DNA from: JBGRPZ01 sp041725955
GTDB taxonomy: Bacteria; Bacteroidota; Bacteroidia; Bacteroidales; JBGRPZ01
NCBI GenBank assembly: GCA_041725955.1
Contig: JBGRQE010000001.1
Location: 1-64,000 of the forward strand
DNA length: 64,000 bases
Direction: 5' to 3'
Position numbers and translations under genes: made by a program
In this document: positions 38,405 through 46,937 of the stretch, piece after piece
How the letters are laid out: each line of letters opens with the position of its first letter
Numbering within the stretch: the stretch's first letter is position 1
Notes under the pieces: generated by a model
Seen by the model: the letters and a program-made list of their open reading frames with translations, nothing else
What the model was told of the DNA's origin: nothing
Databases searched by the model: none

Positions 38405-38920
38405 TTATTTAGTTATTTTTTCCCCTTTAGCTAATTTTTTAACGATTTCATATAGATGTTCTTCATCGCCTTCTTTATATCCAGTGTGTTGATATACAAT
38501 GTTTCCTTTGCCATCTAAAACACAGGTAAAAGGAATTACACCAACATTCATTGCTCTTTTTAAGTCGGAATTTGCATCCAGAAGAACTTCAAAAGGCCAA
38601 TCGTGAGCACCTGCAAAAGGAGCAACTTTACGTGTAGAGCGAGAGTCGTCTATAGAAACAGCATAAAGTTTAACACCAGTTTCCTCTTGCCAGTCTTCAT
38701 AAACTTCAGAAACATTATCTAATTCTTTTATGCAGTTTTTACACCATAATGCCCAGAAGCTAATAATAACAGGTTTGCCATCATTATTTATGTCGGCAGT
38801 ATTAAAATCACTTCCTTTTAGGGTTTTAATTACAGTCTTAGGGAATTTTTGTCCTTTTTGTGCAAAGCTAGAGAAACCAGCAGCAAAAATTAACAGCGAA
38901 ATTAAAACGATTCTTTTCAT
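38405..38920 (-). CDS. TlpA-like periplasmic thiol-disulfide reductase
   Basis: 171 residues: signal peptide (1-20), then an AhpC/TSA-TlpA thioredoxin fold with ISFWALWCKNCIKEL, active-site Cys60 and Cys63, an atypical CKNC dipeptide, and the cis-Pro loop VGVIPFTCVLD. First gene of the operon with the DUF6029 barrel and the Omp28 lipoprotein, which also carries CxxC. It probably reduces or isomerises disulfides of its co-encoded partners in the periplasm. Confidence 0.87.
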   Translation of the reverse strand: MKRIVLISLLIFAAGFSSFAQKGQKFPKTVIKTLKGSDFNTADINNDGKPVIISFWALWCKNCIKELDNVSEVYEDWQEETGVKLYAVSIDDSRSTRKVAPFAGAHDWPFEVLLDANSDLKRAMNVGVIPFTCVLDGKGNIVYQHTGYKEGDEEHLYEIVKKLAKGEKITK

Positions 38921-39036
38921 GAGCGAAATTATGATTATTTGATTATTTGAATGTATTTATCTCAGTGTCTATATATAATAGACAACCTAAAATAGGGATA
39001 GGTTGCAATTTTTAGATTGTGACGTATAAGTATGAC

Positions 39037-40017
39037 TTATTTGATATATACTTCAAGAATTTTAGCGCAGTTTTTTGATTCTATAAAAACCGATTCAATA
39101 TTATTTGGAACTAAAATACACTCGCCAGCTTTTACTTCTTCTTTACCTCCATCATACTCAAGAGTAAAATTGTTTTCTGTACAGAAGTAGAGGATAAAAG
39201 AATCTATTTCATTAAATTCTTTTAGCATTTTTCCTTGCAATTCGATGAACTCAGTAGTAAAAAAAGGAGAATCAACAACTGAAGTTGTTTTGTTTAATTC
39301 TGGGGTATAGTGAGTTTTATAGTCTTTTTCAACTTTATAGCTAATTGCTTCTATGGCCTCCTGGGTATGTAATTCTCTTTTTAATCCGTCAATACCAATT
39401 CGGTCATAATCATATATTCTATAAGTAGTATCGGAAGTTTGCTGGATTTCAGCAATCAAACAGCCAGGCCCCAAGGCATGAACCCTACCTGCAGGAATAA
39501 AATAGACATCTCCTTGACTTACATTTTCGTAATTCAGAAGATCTGTAATTTTATTGTCTTTAACTGCTTGCAAGTACTGTTCTTTAGTAACATCTTTTCC
39601 AAAACCAGTAATTAACTGAGCATCTTTATCGGCCTGAATGGTATACCACATTTCTGTTTTTCCCATGGGCAGACCACGTTTTTGTGCCAATTCATCGTCG
39701 GGATGTACTTGTATAGACAGCCAGTCGTTAGCATCCAAGATTTTTATTAAAATAGGGAACTCTTCCCCGAATTTATCATAAACCTTTTCTCCCACTAAAT
39801 CTCCCATATAAATAGACACCAACTCATTTAATTCATTGCCTTGCAAAAAACCATTTATTACTTGCGAGTTGTTGCCTTCTACGCCCGAAACCAACCATGC
39901 TTCACCACAATCGGGCATTTTATTGGTGTCTAAACCAAAGGTGTCGTGTATTTTTGTGCCTCCCCAAATTTTGTCTTTAAAGATGGGCTTAAACTTTAGT
40001 GGATATAAGCTATTCAT
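39037..40017 (-). CDS. manA: Mannose-6-phosphate isomerase, class I
   Basis: 326 residues, a cupin zinc enzyme converting fructose-6-P and mannose-6-P. It starts LYPLKFKPIFKDKIWGGTKI, has the zinc and active-site segment SIQVHPDDELAQKR, KTEMWYTI, the second His in IPAGRVHALGPGCLIAEIQQ and the DTTYRIYDYDR motif. Short bacterial form. Links to GDP-mannose supply or mannose use. Monocistronic, divergent from the LOG gene. Confidence 0.93.
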   Translation of the reverse strand: MNSLYPLKFKPIFKDKIWGGTKIHDTFGLDTNKMPDCGEAWLVSGVEGNNSQVINGFLQGNELNELVSIYMGDLVGEKVYDKFGEEFPILIKILDANDWLSIQVHPDDELAQKRGLPMGKTEMWYTIQADKDAQLITGFGKDVTKEQYLQAVKDNKITDLLNYENVSQGDVYFIPAGRVHALGPGCLIAEIQQTSDTTYRIYDYDRIGIDGLKRELHTQEAIEAISYKVEKDYKTHYTPELNKTTSVVDSPFFTTEFIELQGKMLKEFNEIDSFILYFCTENNFTLEYDGGKEEVKAGECILVPNNIESVFIESKNCAKILEVYIK

Positions 40018-40152
40018 ATATAAGGAATGTCTTAATGTATTGTAAAATTATTTTTCTAAAGGGAAACAAAGTTAAAAAGTTTCAGTTTCAATAACGTATT
40101 AAAAAGTGTCTTTTGTGTGCTTGACTTATAGGCAAGTAATCTTTCTTTTCCT

Positions 40153-40160
40153 TATTTTTG
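40153..40160 (+). promoter_or_regulatory. -7 box ahead of the LOG-kinase-deaminase operon
   Basis: TATTTTTG fits TAnnTTTG, 46 bases before the ATG at 40207. No clear -33 box. Confidence 0.35.
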
Positions 40161-40206
40161 TCCCGAAATTGGCGTAATATATCTTTAAATTCTAAAGAAT
40201 ATAATC

Positions 40207-40800
40207 ATGAAAAAAATTTGTGTTTTTTGTGGCTCTAGCCTAGGTAATAAAGCGATTTTTAGCGAGAAAGCCGTTGAGCTGGCCGAGGCCATTTGTCAGA
40301 ATAAAATGGAGTTGGTGTATGGTGGCGCCAATGTAGGAATTATGAAGATTCTGGCAGATCGGGTTTTGTTAGGAGGGGCACGTGCAATAGGTATTATGCC
40401 GCAATTGCTGGTAGAAAAAGAAGTTGCTCATACAAATCTCTCCGAAATGCATATTGTCGAAAGTATGTCTGAGCGTAAGCAAATGATGATTGATACTTCC
40501 GATGCTTTTATTGCTTTTCCGGGAGGCTTGGGCACTTTAGATGAAATAGGAGATATTTTGACTCTAAATCAGCTAAGAATTTCTGATAAGCCTTTGGGCT
40601 TTTTAAATATTAATAGTTTCTTTACACCACTTTTGGAATTTATCGACCATTGTGTAGAGGCAGGTTTTGTTCGACCTGAACATCGAAAAAATTTGGTTGT
40701 TGCCGATAATATTAACGATTTAATTGAAGGACTGATAAACTATAAGCCTTTATCAACCAAGAAATGGATTGATGATATTAAAGATCAAAGCCAAGATTGA
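40207..40800 (+). CDS. LOG-family (TIGR00730) nucleoside 5'-monophosphate phosphoribohydrolase
   Basis: 197 residues, a Rossmann-like protein with the two LOG signatures: GGANVGIMKILAD (about 39-51) and PGGLGTLDE (105-113), the catalytic PGGxGTxxE. LOG enzymes split ribose-5-phosphate from nucleoside monophosphates; in bacteria the substrate is often AMP or a cytokinin nucleotide. It is first in an operon with a P-loop kinase and a dCMP deaminase, which suits a nucleotide salvage or clean-up role here. Confidence 0.88.
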   Translation: MKKICVFCGSSLGNKAIFSEKAVELAEAICQNKMELVYGGANVGIMKILADRVLLGGARAIGIMPQLLVEKEVAHTNLSEMHIVESMSERKQMMIDTSDAFIAFPGGLGTLDEIGDILTLNQLRISDKPLGFLNINSFFTPLLEFIDHCVEAGFVRPEHRKNLVVADNINDLIEGLINYKPLSTKKWIDDIKDQSQD

Positions 40801-40818
40801 AAATAAAAATATAATAAA

Positions 40819-41376
40819 ATGATAATTATCGGAATAACTGGAACAATTGGAGCTGGAAAAGGGACTATAGTTGAATACTTGCAAAATAAATTGAGATTTG
40901 AGCACTTCTCTGTACGTGCTTATCTTATTAAAGAACTAAAAAAAAGAGGATTGGAAATTAATCGCGACACGATGACTTCATTGGCCAATGAACTTCGTTC
41001 CGAAAATTCTCCTTCCTATATTACTGATCAATTGTTTCTTGAAGCCGAAAAAAGTCACAAAAATTGTATAATAGAAAGTGTACGTACTCCCGGAGAAATT
41101 ACATCTCTGCGCGAGAAAGGAGCTTTTTACCTGCTTGCTGTAGATGCTCCAAGTAGGTTGAGGTACGACCGTATTACTTTGCGAAAATCAGAAACCGATC
41201 ATATTTCTTATGATACATTTCTTGCTAATGAAGAGCGTGAAATGTCGACTACCGATCCCAATAAGCAGAATTTAAAGAAATGTATTGAGTTGGCCGATTT
41301 TGTATTGAATAATCAGGGAACTGTTGAAGATCTTCACCTTCAATTAGAAAATATATTGAAACAAATTAACCCTTAA
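40819..41376 (+). CDS. P-loop kinase, dephospho-CoA kinase / dNMP kinase-like
   Basis: 185 residues. Walker A is GITGTIGAGKGTIVEYL at the N-terminus; a lid-like Arg-rich segment RLRYDRITLRK follows the VDAPS strand. This resembles AAA-type small kinases such as dephospho-CoA kinase and deoxynucleoside-monophosphate kinase. The immediate downstream dCMP deaminase (11 bases) suggests phosphorylation of a deoxynucleotide, but that is inference from context. Confidence 0.7.
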   Translation: MIIIGITGTIGAGKGTIVEYLQNKLRFEHFSVRAYLIKELKKRGLEINRDTMTSLANELRSENSPSYITDQLFLEAEKSHKNCIIESVRTPGEITSLREKGAFYLLAVDAPSRLRYDRITLRKSETDHISYDTFLANEEREMSTTDPNKQNLKKCIELADFVLNNQGTVEDLHLQLENILKQINP

Positions 41377-41387
41377 ATTATAAACTG

Positions 41388-41891
41388 ATGGAAAAGTCTG
41401 TAGAATCAGAAAAATATGTACGCCCAAGCTGGGATGAGTATTTTATGGATCTTGCCGATTCTGTTGCCAGTCGCGCTACTTGCGACCGGGGGCGTAGTGG
41501 CTGTGTTATTGCACGTGACAAACAAATTTTGGTGACAGGCTATGTAGGTTCACCACGAGGTTTGGCCCATTGCGATGATGTAGGACATTTATTCAAAAAG
41601 GTTTTACATGATGATGGAAAAATAACCAATCATTGTGTCCGTACTGTCCATGCCGAACAGAATGCAATATGTCAGGCTGCCCGATTGGGAATATCTTTAG
41701 ACGGATCAACCTTATATTGTCGCATGACTCCTTGCAGAACTTGCGCTATGTTAATTATAAACTGCGGAATTAAAAGAGTGGTTTGTGAAAAGAAATATCA
41801 TGCAGGTGGAGAATCTGAAGAAATGTTTAAAGAATCAGGGGTAAGTATAGAGTTCTTCTCAGACGAAATTCAAAAGTACGAGAATCAATAA
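41388..41891 (+). CDS. Deoxycytidylate (dCMP) deaminase
   Basis: 167 residues with the zinc deaminase motif: TVHAEQNAI (His88, Glu90) and TPCRTCAMLI (Cys116, Cys119). The N-terminal RPSWDEYFMDLADSVASRATC and the VTGYVGSPRGLAHCDD insert are characteristic of dCMP deaminases, which make dUMP for thymidylate synthesis. Last gene of the operon; a strong terminator follows. Confidence 0.92.
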   Translation: MEKSVESEKYVRPSWDEYFMDLADSVASRATCDRGRSGCVIARDKQILVTGYVGSPRGLAHCDDVGHLFKKVLHDDGKITNHCVRTVHAEQNAICQAARLGISLDGSTLYCRMTPCRTCAMLIINCGIKRVVCEKKYHAGGESEEMFKESGVSIEFFSDEIQKYENQ

Positions 41892-41944
41892 ATATATTTT
41901 TGATCTGAATTAAAGATATTACTATTAGTAATAATGCATAGTTG

Positions 41945-41982
41945 AAAAAAAGCTGACTTTTTTAGGTCAGCTTTTTTTTGTT
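41945..41982 (+). terminator. Terminator of the LOG-kinase-deaminase operon
   Basis: Stem AAAAAAAGCTGAC (41945-41957) with 41966-41978 and an 8-nt loop, continued by T on the 3' side. Confidence 0.9.
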
Positions 41983-42474
41983 TTTGATTGATCTAGATTG
42001 GACAAAAAAGAGCTCTTTAATCTTATGTAATATAAAATTGATTTCTTTATATATCTTAAAAGGCTAAGATATATATTGTTACGTTTGCATAAAATAGAAA
42101 TCGAGCCTTTTGTTAATTCAAATGTAGTAAAAAATAATAACTAAACGTATATTACTAATGTTTTTTATAAAAAATAGGTGATTTATGCAGTTAAAAGCTG
42201 CTTGTGTTTTTGTTGATTGTTTGTCACTATAAAGCTATGTGTAAAAAAGCCTATCTGTTATTATTCAAGTATAATAGCAATAATGTTTTATAAAAATGTT
42301 TAAATTTTTTTATAAAACTAATAAGGTAAATGTACCTGCTTATTGTTTTGGGAAACAGTGTGTTGTTTTGTTTTTCATTGTCTTTGTAGTTGTTGCAGAG
42401 CTTTTATGTTGTTTTGATACTAATAGAATAGTCCTAATTTTATCCTGTTAAAGATGAATTAAAAAATAAAAAGG
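41983..42474. other. Long non-coding upstream region of the 707-residue lipoprotein
   Basis: About 490 very AT-rich bases without an open frame of note on either strand, hairpin or repeat array. It may carry a long leader or a regulatory region for the gene at 42475; I cannot identify a promoter with confidence. Confidence 0.35.
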
Positions 42475-44598
42475 ATGAAAATTTTTACAAAAAAGCTTTT
42501 AGGTTGGTTTAGCTTGGTCTTTGTAATTTTTCTTTTTAAGTCGTGCCAGGATCAAATAACTTCTGGCGATTCTTTAATTTCTACAGCTCCAGATGCTACT
42601 TTTTATTCTGATGAAGAAATTCATATTGAAGGAAAGATAAAGCATGAATCGGACGAAATTATTGAATTCGGGCATTGTATAAGTGCTTTTCCCGAACCTA
42701 CTTATGAAGATCAGCATTCAAGTTTTACTAAGATTCCTGATAATAGAGAGTTTCAGAGTGAATTTTCTAAACTAGAAGCTTCAAAAAAATATTTCATCCG
42801 TGCTTATGTTAAAATCAAGGAACAAATATTTTATTCTGGTGAGATTTGTGTGCTAACCCTTAATTTTAGAATTCTTCCTTTGAAGGTCACAAAAAAGGGT
42901 CGTCGAAGTTTAGAAGTCAATGGCGGGGTTCAGGTGCATTCAGGAGAAATTTTGGATTATGGTTTTTACTATGGCGAAAGTAATGATGATGGTATTTACA
43001 GTAATAAGAAGTCTTTTGGAATTGCAGGTTTAAATTCAAAGTTTACCTATAAAAAATTGCACTGTCCAAAAGGGAAAAGTATTTCCTTTCGTCCTTTTGT
43101 TTATACAGGTCAATATTACTTTGGTGAAATTGTAACTATTAATAGCACAGAGCGAATTGTTGATTCATTTAAGTTTGAATTTATAAAAGACACTTTAGTT
43201 TGCAGTGGATTAATTGCAAATCCAAATAAAGATACTATTGAGGAATATGGTGTTTTTTTTAAAGAGAATGGTAAATCCGCAAAGCGACAGTATATTTGTT
43301 TTTCAAGAGATAAAAAAAACACAGAACTTCGCTGGAAACAAAAGTTTGCTTTAAACCCGCAAAAGGCATATAACTTCGGATTTTATTATTCTTCCAATCA
43401 TCATAAGGTTCATAGCAAACTTTATCAGTATCAGCCCAACAAACCTAAAAAATGGTGTACTTTAGATAAAAAAGAGATTTCTGATGGAACCATTAAAGTA
43501 GATTTAAAAAAGAATCGGGAAATTAGTGAATGGGGAGTTGTTTTTTCAGAGGATAGTCAGCCTAATCTAAATGCCAATGATTTTTGCTTGCGATATCCAT
43601 CAGAGCATAACCAATTAATATTAAAATTTGAGCAGCTAAGAATAAAATCACATACTCCTTACAACTTTCGTGTTTTTGCTAAATCTATTGAAGGAGATAC
43701 TACCTACGGTGAAATTTATCGTTATTCAAAACTTCCATTTCGAAAGATAACAAATATAGAAGGATTACAATGGCCCTATTTTACGTCTTTCATTAGCGGC
43801 GATAAGCTTATGTATTTTTGTGGAAGTTTAAGATCTATTCATCTGCGCACAGGCTTTGAAAAAACACTTTTAAATCATGATATTTATAACTTCAATTCAA
43901 CTGCTGAAGATGTAAATGGAAATATTTATTATGGTTTTCCTGTAAATTCAATGGATAGCGATTCGTATAAATTTGCTGTTCTTAATCTTAATAGTTTAGT
44001 ATGGGAAAGTATTGAAACTCTGAAGATGCGCGATCGGTACAAGTTATTGTCCTTCTCTGTAGGAAACGATTATTTTGTTGGCAATGGAAGGGTTGGGAAT
44101 TATAAAGGCCCCAGAAGCACAGAGCTTTTTAAGTTTGATAGCTATAAAAAGGGCTGGGTAAAAGATGGTGAGCAGTTAAAGAACTTTAAACCCCAACAAT
44201 TAGATTCTGTGGGCAATGAAATTGCATATTATGAAGAGAATAATCAGGTTTATATGTTTGGATCGGGTATTGTAAAAGGGAAAAAAGGATTCTTTCTGTT
44301 TCAAGGAAAACAGGTTTTGGGCAAATTAATCTGGAAGTTGCTAAAGTTTTATAATATTCCAGCTGGATTCAAGGAAGGAAGAACTTTTTACTATAAAAAC
44401 GCTTTCTATCTTCTTGATCGAAAGAAATGTCAGATGCTAAAGATATCTAAGAATAAATTGAAAGTAAATTTAAAGAAATGTCCTGTAAATATTTATGATG
44501 CACTAAAGAAATCTACTAAAATATATACATCTGAATCACGCACCTATTGTTCTTTGGTGAATAACAAAGGATTGAAATTTGTTGAAATGACTTGGTGA
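42475..44598 (+). CDS. Large surface lipoprotein with Fn3-like repeats and a propeller-like C-terminus
   Basis: 707 residues. Lipobox LFKSC (Cys24). Four modules spaced by about 95 residues share the pattern acidic/Ile-x-E-(F/Y/W)-G-(H/F/V): EFGH at 64-67, DYGF at 161-164, EYGV at 257-260 and EWGV at 352-355, each followed by strands ending in a Phe/Tyr-Arg-x-(F/Y)-V or Ala segment. This is the Fn3-like repeat pattern of many Bacteroidota surface proteins. From about 425 to the end, repeats such as KLMYFCGSLRSIH, NGNIYYGFPV and NQVYMFGSGI suggest a Kelch-like propeller. Function unknown. Lys-rich. Single gene with a long upstream region. Confidence 0.72.
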   Translation: MKIFTKKLLGWFSLVFVIFLFKSCQDQITSGDSLISTAPDATFYSDEEIHIEGKIKHESDEIIEFGHCISAFPEPTYEDQHSSFTKIPDNREFQSEFSKLEASKKYFIRAYVKIKEQIFYSGEICVLTLNFRILPLKVTKKGRRSLEVNGGVQVHSGEILDYGFYYGESNDDGIYSNKKSFGIAGLNSKFTYKKLHCPKGKSISFRPFVYTGQYYFGEIVTINSTERIVDSFKFEFIKDTLVCSGLIANPNKDTIEEYGVFFKENGKSAKRQYICFSRDKKNTELRWKQKFALNPQKAYNFGFYYSSNHHKVHSKLYQYQPNKPKKWCTLDKKEISDGTIKVDLKKNREISEWGVVFSEDSQPNLNANDFCLRYPSEHNQLILKFEQLRIKSHTPYNFRVFAKSIEGDTTYGEIYRYSKLPFRKITNIEGLQWPYFTSFISGDKLMYFCGSLRSIHLRTGFEKTLLNHDIYNFNSTAEDVNGNIYYGFPVNSMDSDSYKFAVLNLNSLVWESIETLKMRDRYKLLSFSVGNDYFVGNGRVGNYKGPRSTELFKFDSYKKGWVKDGEQLKNFKPQQLDSVGNEIAYYEENNQVYMFGSGIVKGKKGFFLFQGKQVLGKLIWKLLKFYNIPAGFKEGRTFYYKNAFYLLDRKKCQMLKISKNKLKVNLKKCPVNIYDALKKSTKIYTSESRTYCSLVNNKGLKFVEMTW

Positions 44599-44658
44599 TA
44601 AAGAGCAAAAGTATTCTAATTGTAGTTGTTGTTTTTTTATCCTACTTCTGTAAGAAGA

Positions 44659-44705
44659 GGCACGATTTTGATAGCTAAATGATTAGCTATTTGTTAAAAC
44701 GTGCC
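44659..44705 (+). terminator. Hairpin after the large lipoprotein gene
   Basis: An imperfect long hairpin: GGCACG (44659-44664) with CGTGCC (44700-44705) outside and TTTGATAGCTAA with TTAGCTATTTG inside. It lies 60 bases after the stop of the gene at 42475 and 52 bases from the end of the convergent gene. Confidence 0.5.
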
Positions 44706-44757
44706 ACTATTAAATGTATAAGCTTCTTTTCGATTTATTAAGATCTGTAGACGCTAA

Positions 44758-45054
44758 TTACATAAATGCTGATGCCGTTTTTAGAGCAGCACCAAATACA
44801 GTAATTAGTGTAATTAGTCCTATAAAAGAAATTATCAAGCCTGCAATAGCAAATCCTTTAGGCTTTTTGAATACTCCAACAATAGATAAAATAGCCCCTA
44901 CTAACCAAATAATCCATCCCAATACAGGAATCCATCCGACTAGTAGAGATATTATTGCTAAAATAAAACCTGCAACTCCTACTCCATTTGATTTTTTTTC
45001 AGGCATAGTTGCAGGACTAGCTTGCAAATTTGGATCATGTGCAATATCTGTCAT
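44758..45054 (-). CDS. Small membrane protein, DUF4190-like
   Basis: 98 residues: a 25-residue polar N-terminus and three hydrophobic segments (about 26-45, 46-60, 67-95) with the GFILAIISLL, GWIIWLVGAILSIVG and GFAIAGLIISFIGLI pattern of DUF4190-type proteins. Role unknown. The reverse-strand frame over the same bases (44714-45067) lacks such a pattern and is a shadow. Confidence 0.72.
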   Translation of the reverse strand: MTDIAHDPNLQASPATMPEKKSNGVGVAGFILAIISLLVGWIPVLGWIIWLVGAILSIVGVFKKPKGFAIAGLIISFIGLITLITVFGAALKTASAFM

Positions 45055-45067
45055 TTTTAAATTTTGA

Positions 45068-45440
45068 TTTTGTTATTTCCTACTCTTAAGGCTTTTCGGA
45101 ATACGCCATGTTTTATTGGCACTGGTGCCATTTATCTATATTTACCTTGGAAAAGGATGAAGTATAGGTCGATTTTGAGATGGGGTACTCTTTTTTTAAC
45201 CGCTAACGATGTGTTTTTTGATACAAGAGAGTATTGATATCTAAGGTTATCAAAAAAAAAGGATAAATAATACAACTATAAGATTGTCGTTTTAATGAAT
45301 CAAATTTAAGGTATTTTTGTAATTACACAAATTTTTTTGCTTTGTCTTTTTGATAGGTTTGTTGCTGTCGCGCATTCTTACCACTGATGATCGCTATCAT
45401 TCTTACTTTAAATCACCCTCACAAATCCCCCTAATAGATT
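45068..45440. other. Intergenic region before the second tandem array
   Basis: About 370 bases with no gene. It should include the promoter of the minus-strand gene at 45054. No structure other than a short GGCACTGGTGCC palindrome near 45118 is seen. Confidence 0.35.
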
Positions 45441-45634
45441 ATAAACCTCCCAGGTATTTAGATAAAACCTCCTAGATATTTAGATAAAACCTCCTAGATA
45501 TTTAGATAAAACCTCCTAGGTATTTAGATAAAACCTCCTAGGTATTTAGATAAAACCTCCTAGGTATTTAGATAAAACTTCCTAGGTATTTAGATAAAAC
45601 CTCCTAGGTATTTAGATAAAACCTCCTAGGTTAT
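45441..45634. repeat. 22-bp tandem repeat array, 9 copies, inverted relative to the array at 17544
   Basis: Nine units at exact 22-base spacing; cores start at 45446 (CCTCCCAGG), 45468, 45490, 45512, 45534, 45556, 45578 (CTTCCTAGG), 45600 and 45622. The main core CCTCCTAGG is the reverse complement of the core CCTAGGAGG at 17.5 kb, and the 13-base linker TATTTAGATAAAA shares TTTAGATAAA with the complement of the other array's linker. Thus both arrays are one repeat family in opposite orientation, 28 kb apart. Confidence 0.9.
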
Positions 45635-45782
45635 AGTACAATCGTTACTATAACTGATTACAATCATTACTTGCCTTGGTCTAAAAAAGCAAGCTAAGAT
45701 TATTTATTAAAGCTACCTTTATGAAAGGTGCTCATGAGTAACATATAGAAAGAGTGAGGCACTTATGGCTGCATAATTATAC
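45635..45782. other. Spacer between the tandem array and the vsr remnant
   Basis: No gene. The first bases hold a short dyad around TATAGTACAATCGTTACTATAA; nothing else is recognised. Confidence 0.3.
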
Positions 45783-46139
45783 TTATATATGAAATGTTGG
45801 ATTTGGATGGTTTCTTTTAATTTTTTCAATTAATAAGTTTAAAGTATTGGTTCTTTTTTTAGGTTTTAGCTCACATTCCCAGATAGTAATAACTTGGTAT
45901 CCTTTTACATTCAGTTTTATTTCATTTAATCGATCTCTTTTTTGTGTTTCTTTAATTTTTTGCAACCACCATTCAGTATTTGTTTTTGGTAATACAAAAT
46001 GATCACAACCTTTATGTCCATGCCAGAAACATCCGTTTATTAAGATTATAGTTTTATATTTAAGGAGCTCAATATCTGGTTTCCCAGGAAGTCTTTTTAC
46101 ATTTATTCTATAGCGAAATCCTTTCGCAAATAGAAATTT
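45783..46139 (-). pseudogene. vsr: Very-short-patch repair endonuclease Vsr, N-terminus lost at an IS1-like element
   Basis: Reading left from 46139, 118 residues of a Vsr-type mismatch nuclease are open: KFLFAKGFRYRINVKRLPGKPDI, then INGCFWHGHKGCDHF, TEWWLQKI and VITIWECEL. The metal-binding Asp (KPDI) and the His-rich catalytic loop (FWHGH) are kept. The N-terminal 25-35 residues, including the expected KxxxxEI start region and catalytic Glu, are missing; the frame runs straight into the terminal repeat of the IS element at 46142. Vsr repairs T:G mismatches from 5-methylcytosine deamination and normally goes with a Dcm-type methylase, which is not in the window. Confidence 0.85.
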
Positions 46140-46141
46140 TC

Positions 46142-46782
46142 GGTGGTGATTTAAAAAGTATGCTACATAAATTCATCATATCCAAAATTCATATAAAAGA
46201 AAGCTAACTTAAAAGCTTTCATATGGTTATATATTTTTTTTGGAGAAACAACATGTCTTTCTAAATGCTCTTCTGATTCTATGTCTTATTTTACAGTTAT
46301 TGCCTTCTATTCCAACAGTATACTTTTTCCCTATTTTATGATAAATATATATGAGCCATAATTTCTTTTCTTTTTTACCTACATATGTCCATAATTCATC
46401 AATTTCTAATTTATCATAATGCTGTTGTTTAGGAGAAAACAGAACATTTGATTTTGTTAATACTGATAGTATCTATACTGCACTAACTCCTTTAATTTCA
46501 CTGACATCCCTAATTACAATTCCCCTAACTAACATTAGTTCTATTTCTTTATTTATCTGAGAATGGCATCCCTTATTATTCAGATTGTAATCTCCTATAA
46601 ATTGACGTTTGCAATCATTGCAATAATAATTTTGTTTCCCATTGTATTTATGACCATTTTTCTTCAAATTTGAACTATGGCAATTGGGGCATAGAAGTTT
46701 TATTGTTATTTGCATAACCCAAATTTAACTTTATACCTTAATTGCCATTGGTTTATTGAAGCATACTTTTTAAATCACCACC
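46142..46782 (-). mobile_element. IS1-family-like insertion element, decayed
   Basis: Perfect 23-bp terminal inverted repeats at 46142-46164 and 46760-46782 (beginning GGTGGTGATTTAAAAAG) bound a 641-bp element holding an IS1-like transposase on the minus strand. No target-site duplication is seen: the left flank ends AATTTTC and the right flank begins CAAAAAAAG. The element has removed the 5' end of vsr, so a deletion accompanied or followed insertion. Confidence 0.85.
46163..46715 (-). pseudogene. IS1-like transposase, broken
   Basis: The first 80 codons (46715-46473) are an InsA-type N-terminus with a zinc ribbon: LLCPNCHSSNLKKNGHKY and YYCNDCKRQF, then a helix-turn-helix ending GVSAV. A TAG follows; the same frame continues with YDKLEIDELWTYVGKKEKKLW, IYIYHKIGKK, then directly VGIEGNNCKIRHRIRRAFRKTCCFSK. 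IS1 transposases have about 60 more residues, including a catalytic acidic residue, between the last two parts, so there is an internal deletion. An eight-A run then shifts frame before the C-terminal AFKLAFFYMNFGY. So one stop, one deletion, one frameshift: inactive. Confidence 0.85.
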
Positions 46783-46937
46783 CAAAAAAAGATGTCACTT
46801 TTTTGTTTTTTTTTGATTAAAACTTATATGTGTTTTTATTTTAAATTATAGTTTGAATTTTTTTAAAGCAGATCTAAAATACAGCCTGATAATAGACTGA
46901 AAGAGTATCGATAAGCTGGGATTAATAAAATACTACT

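Noticed and set aside
45783..45965. 60-residue protein starting at an internal Met
   Set aside because: It is only the C-terminal part of the vsr remnant, which is open well upstream of that Met.
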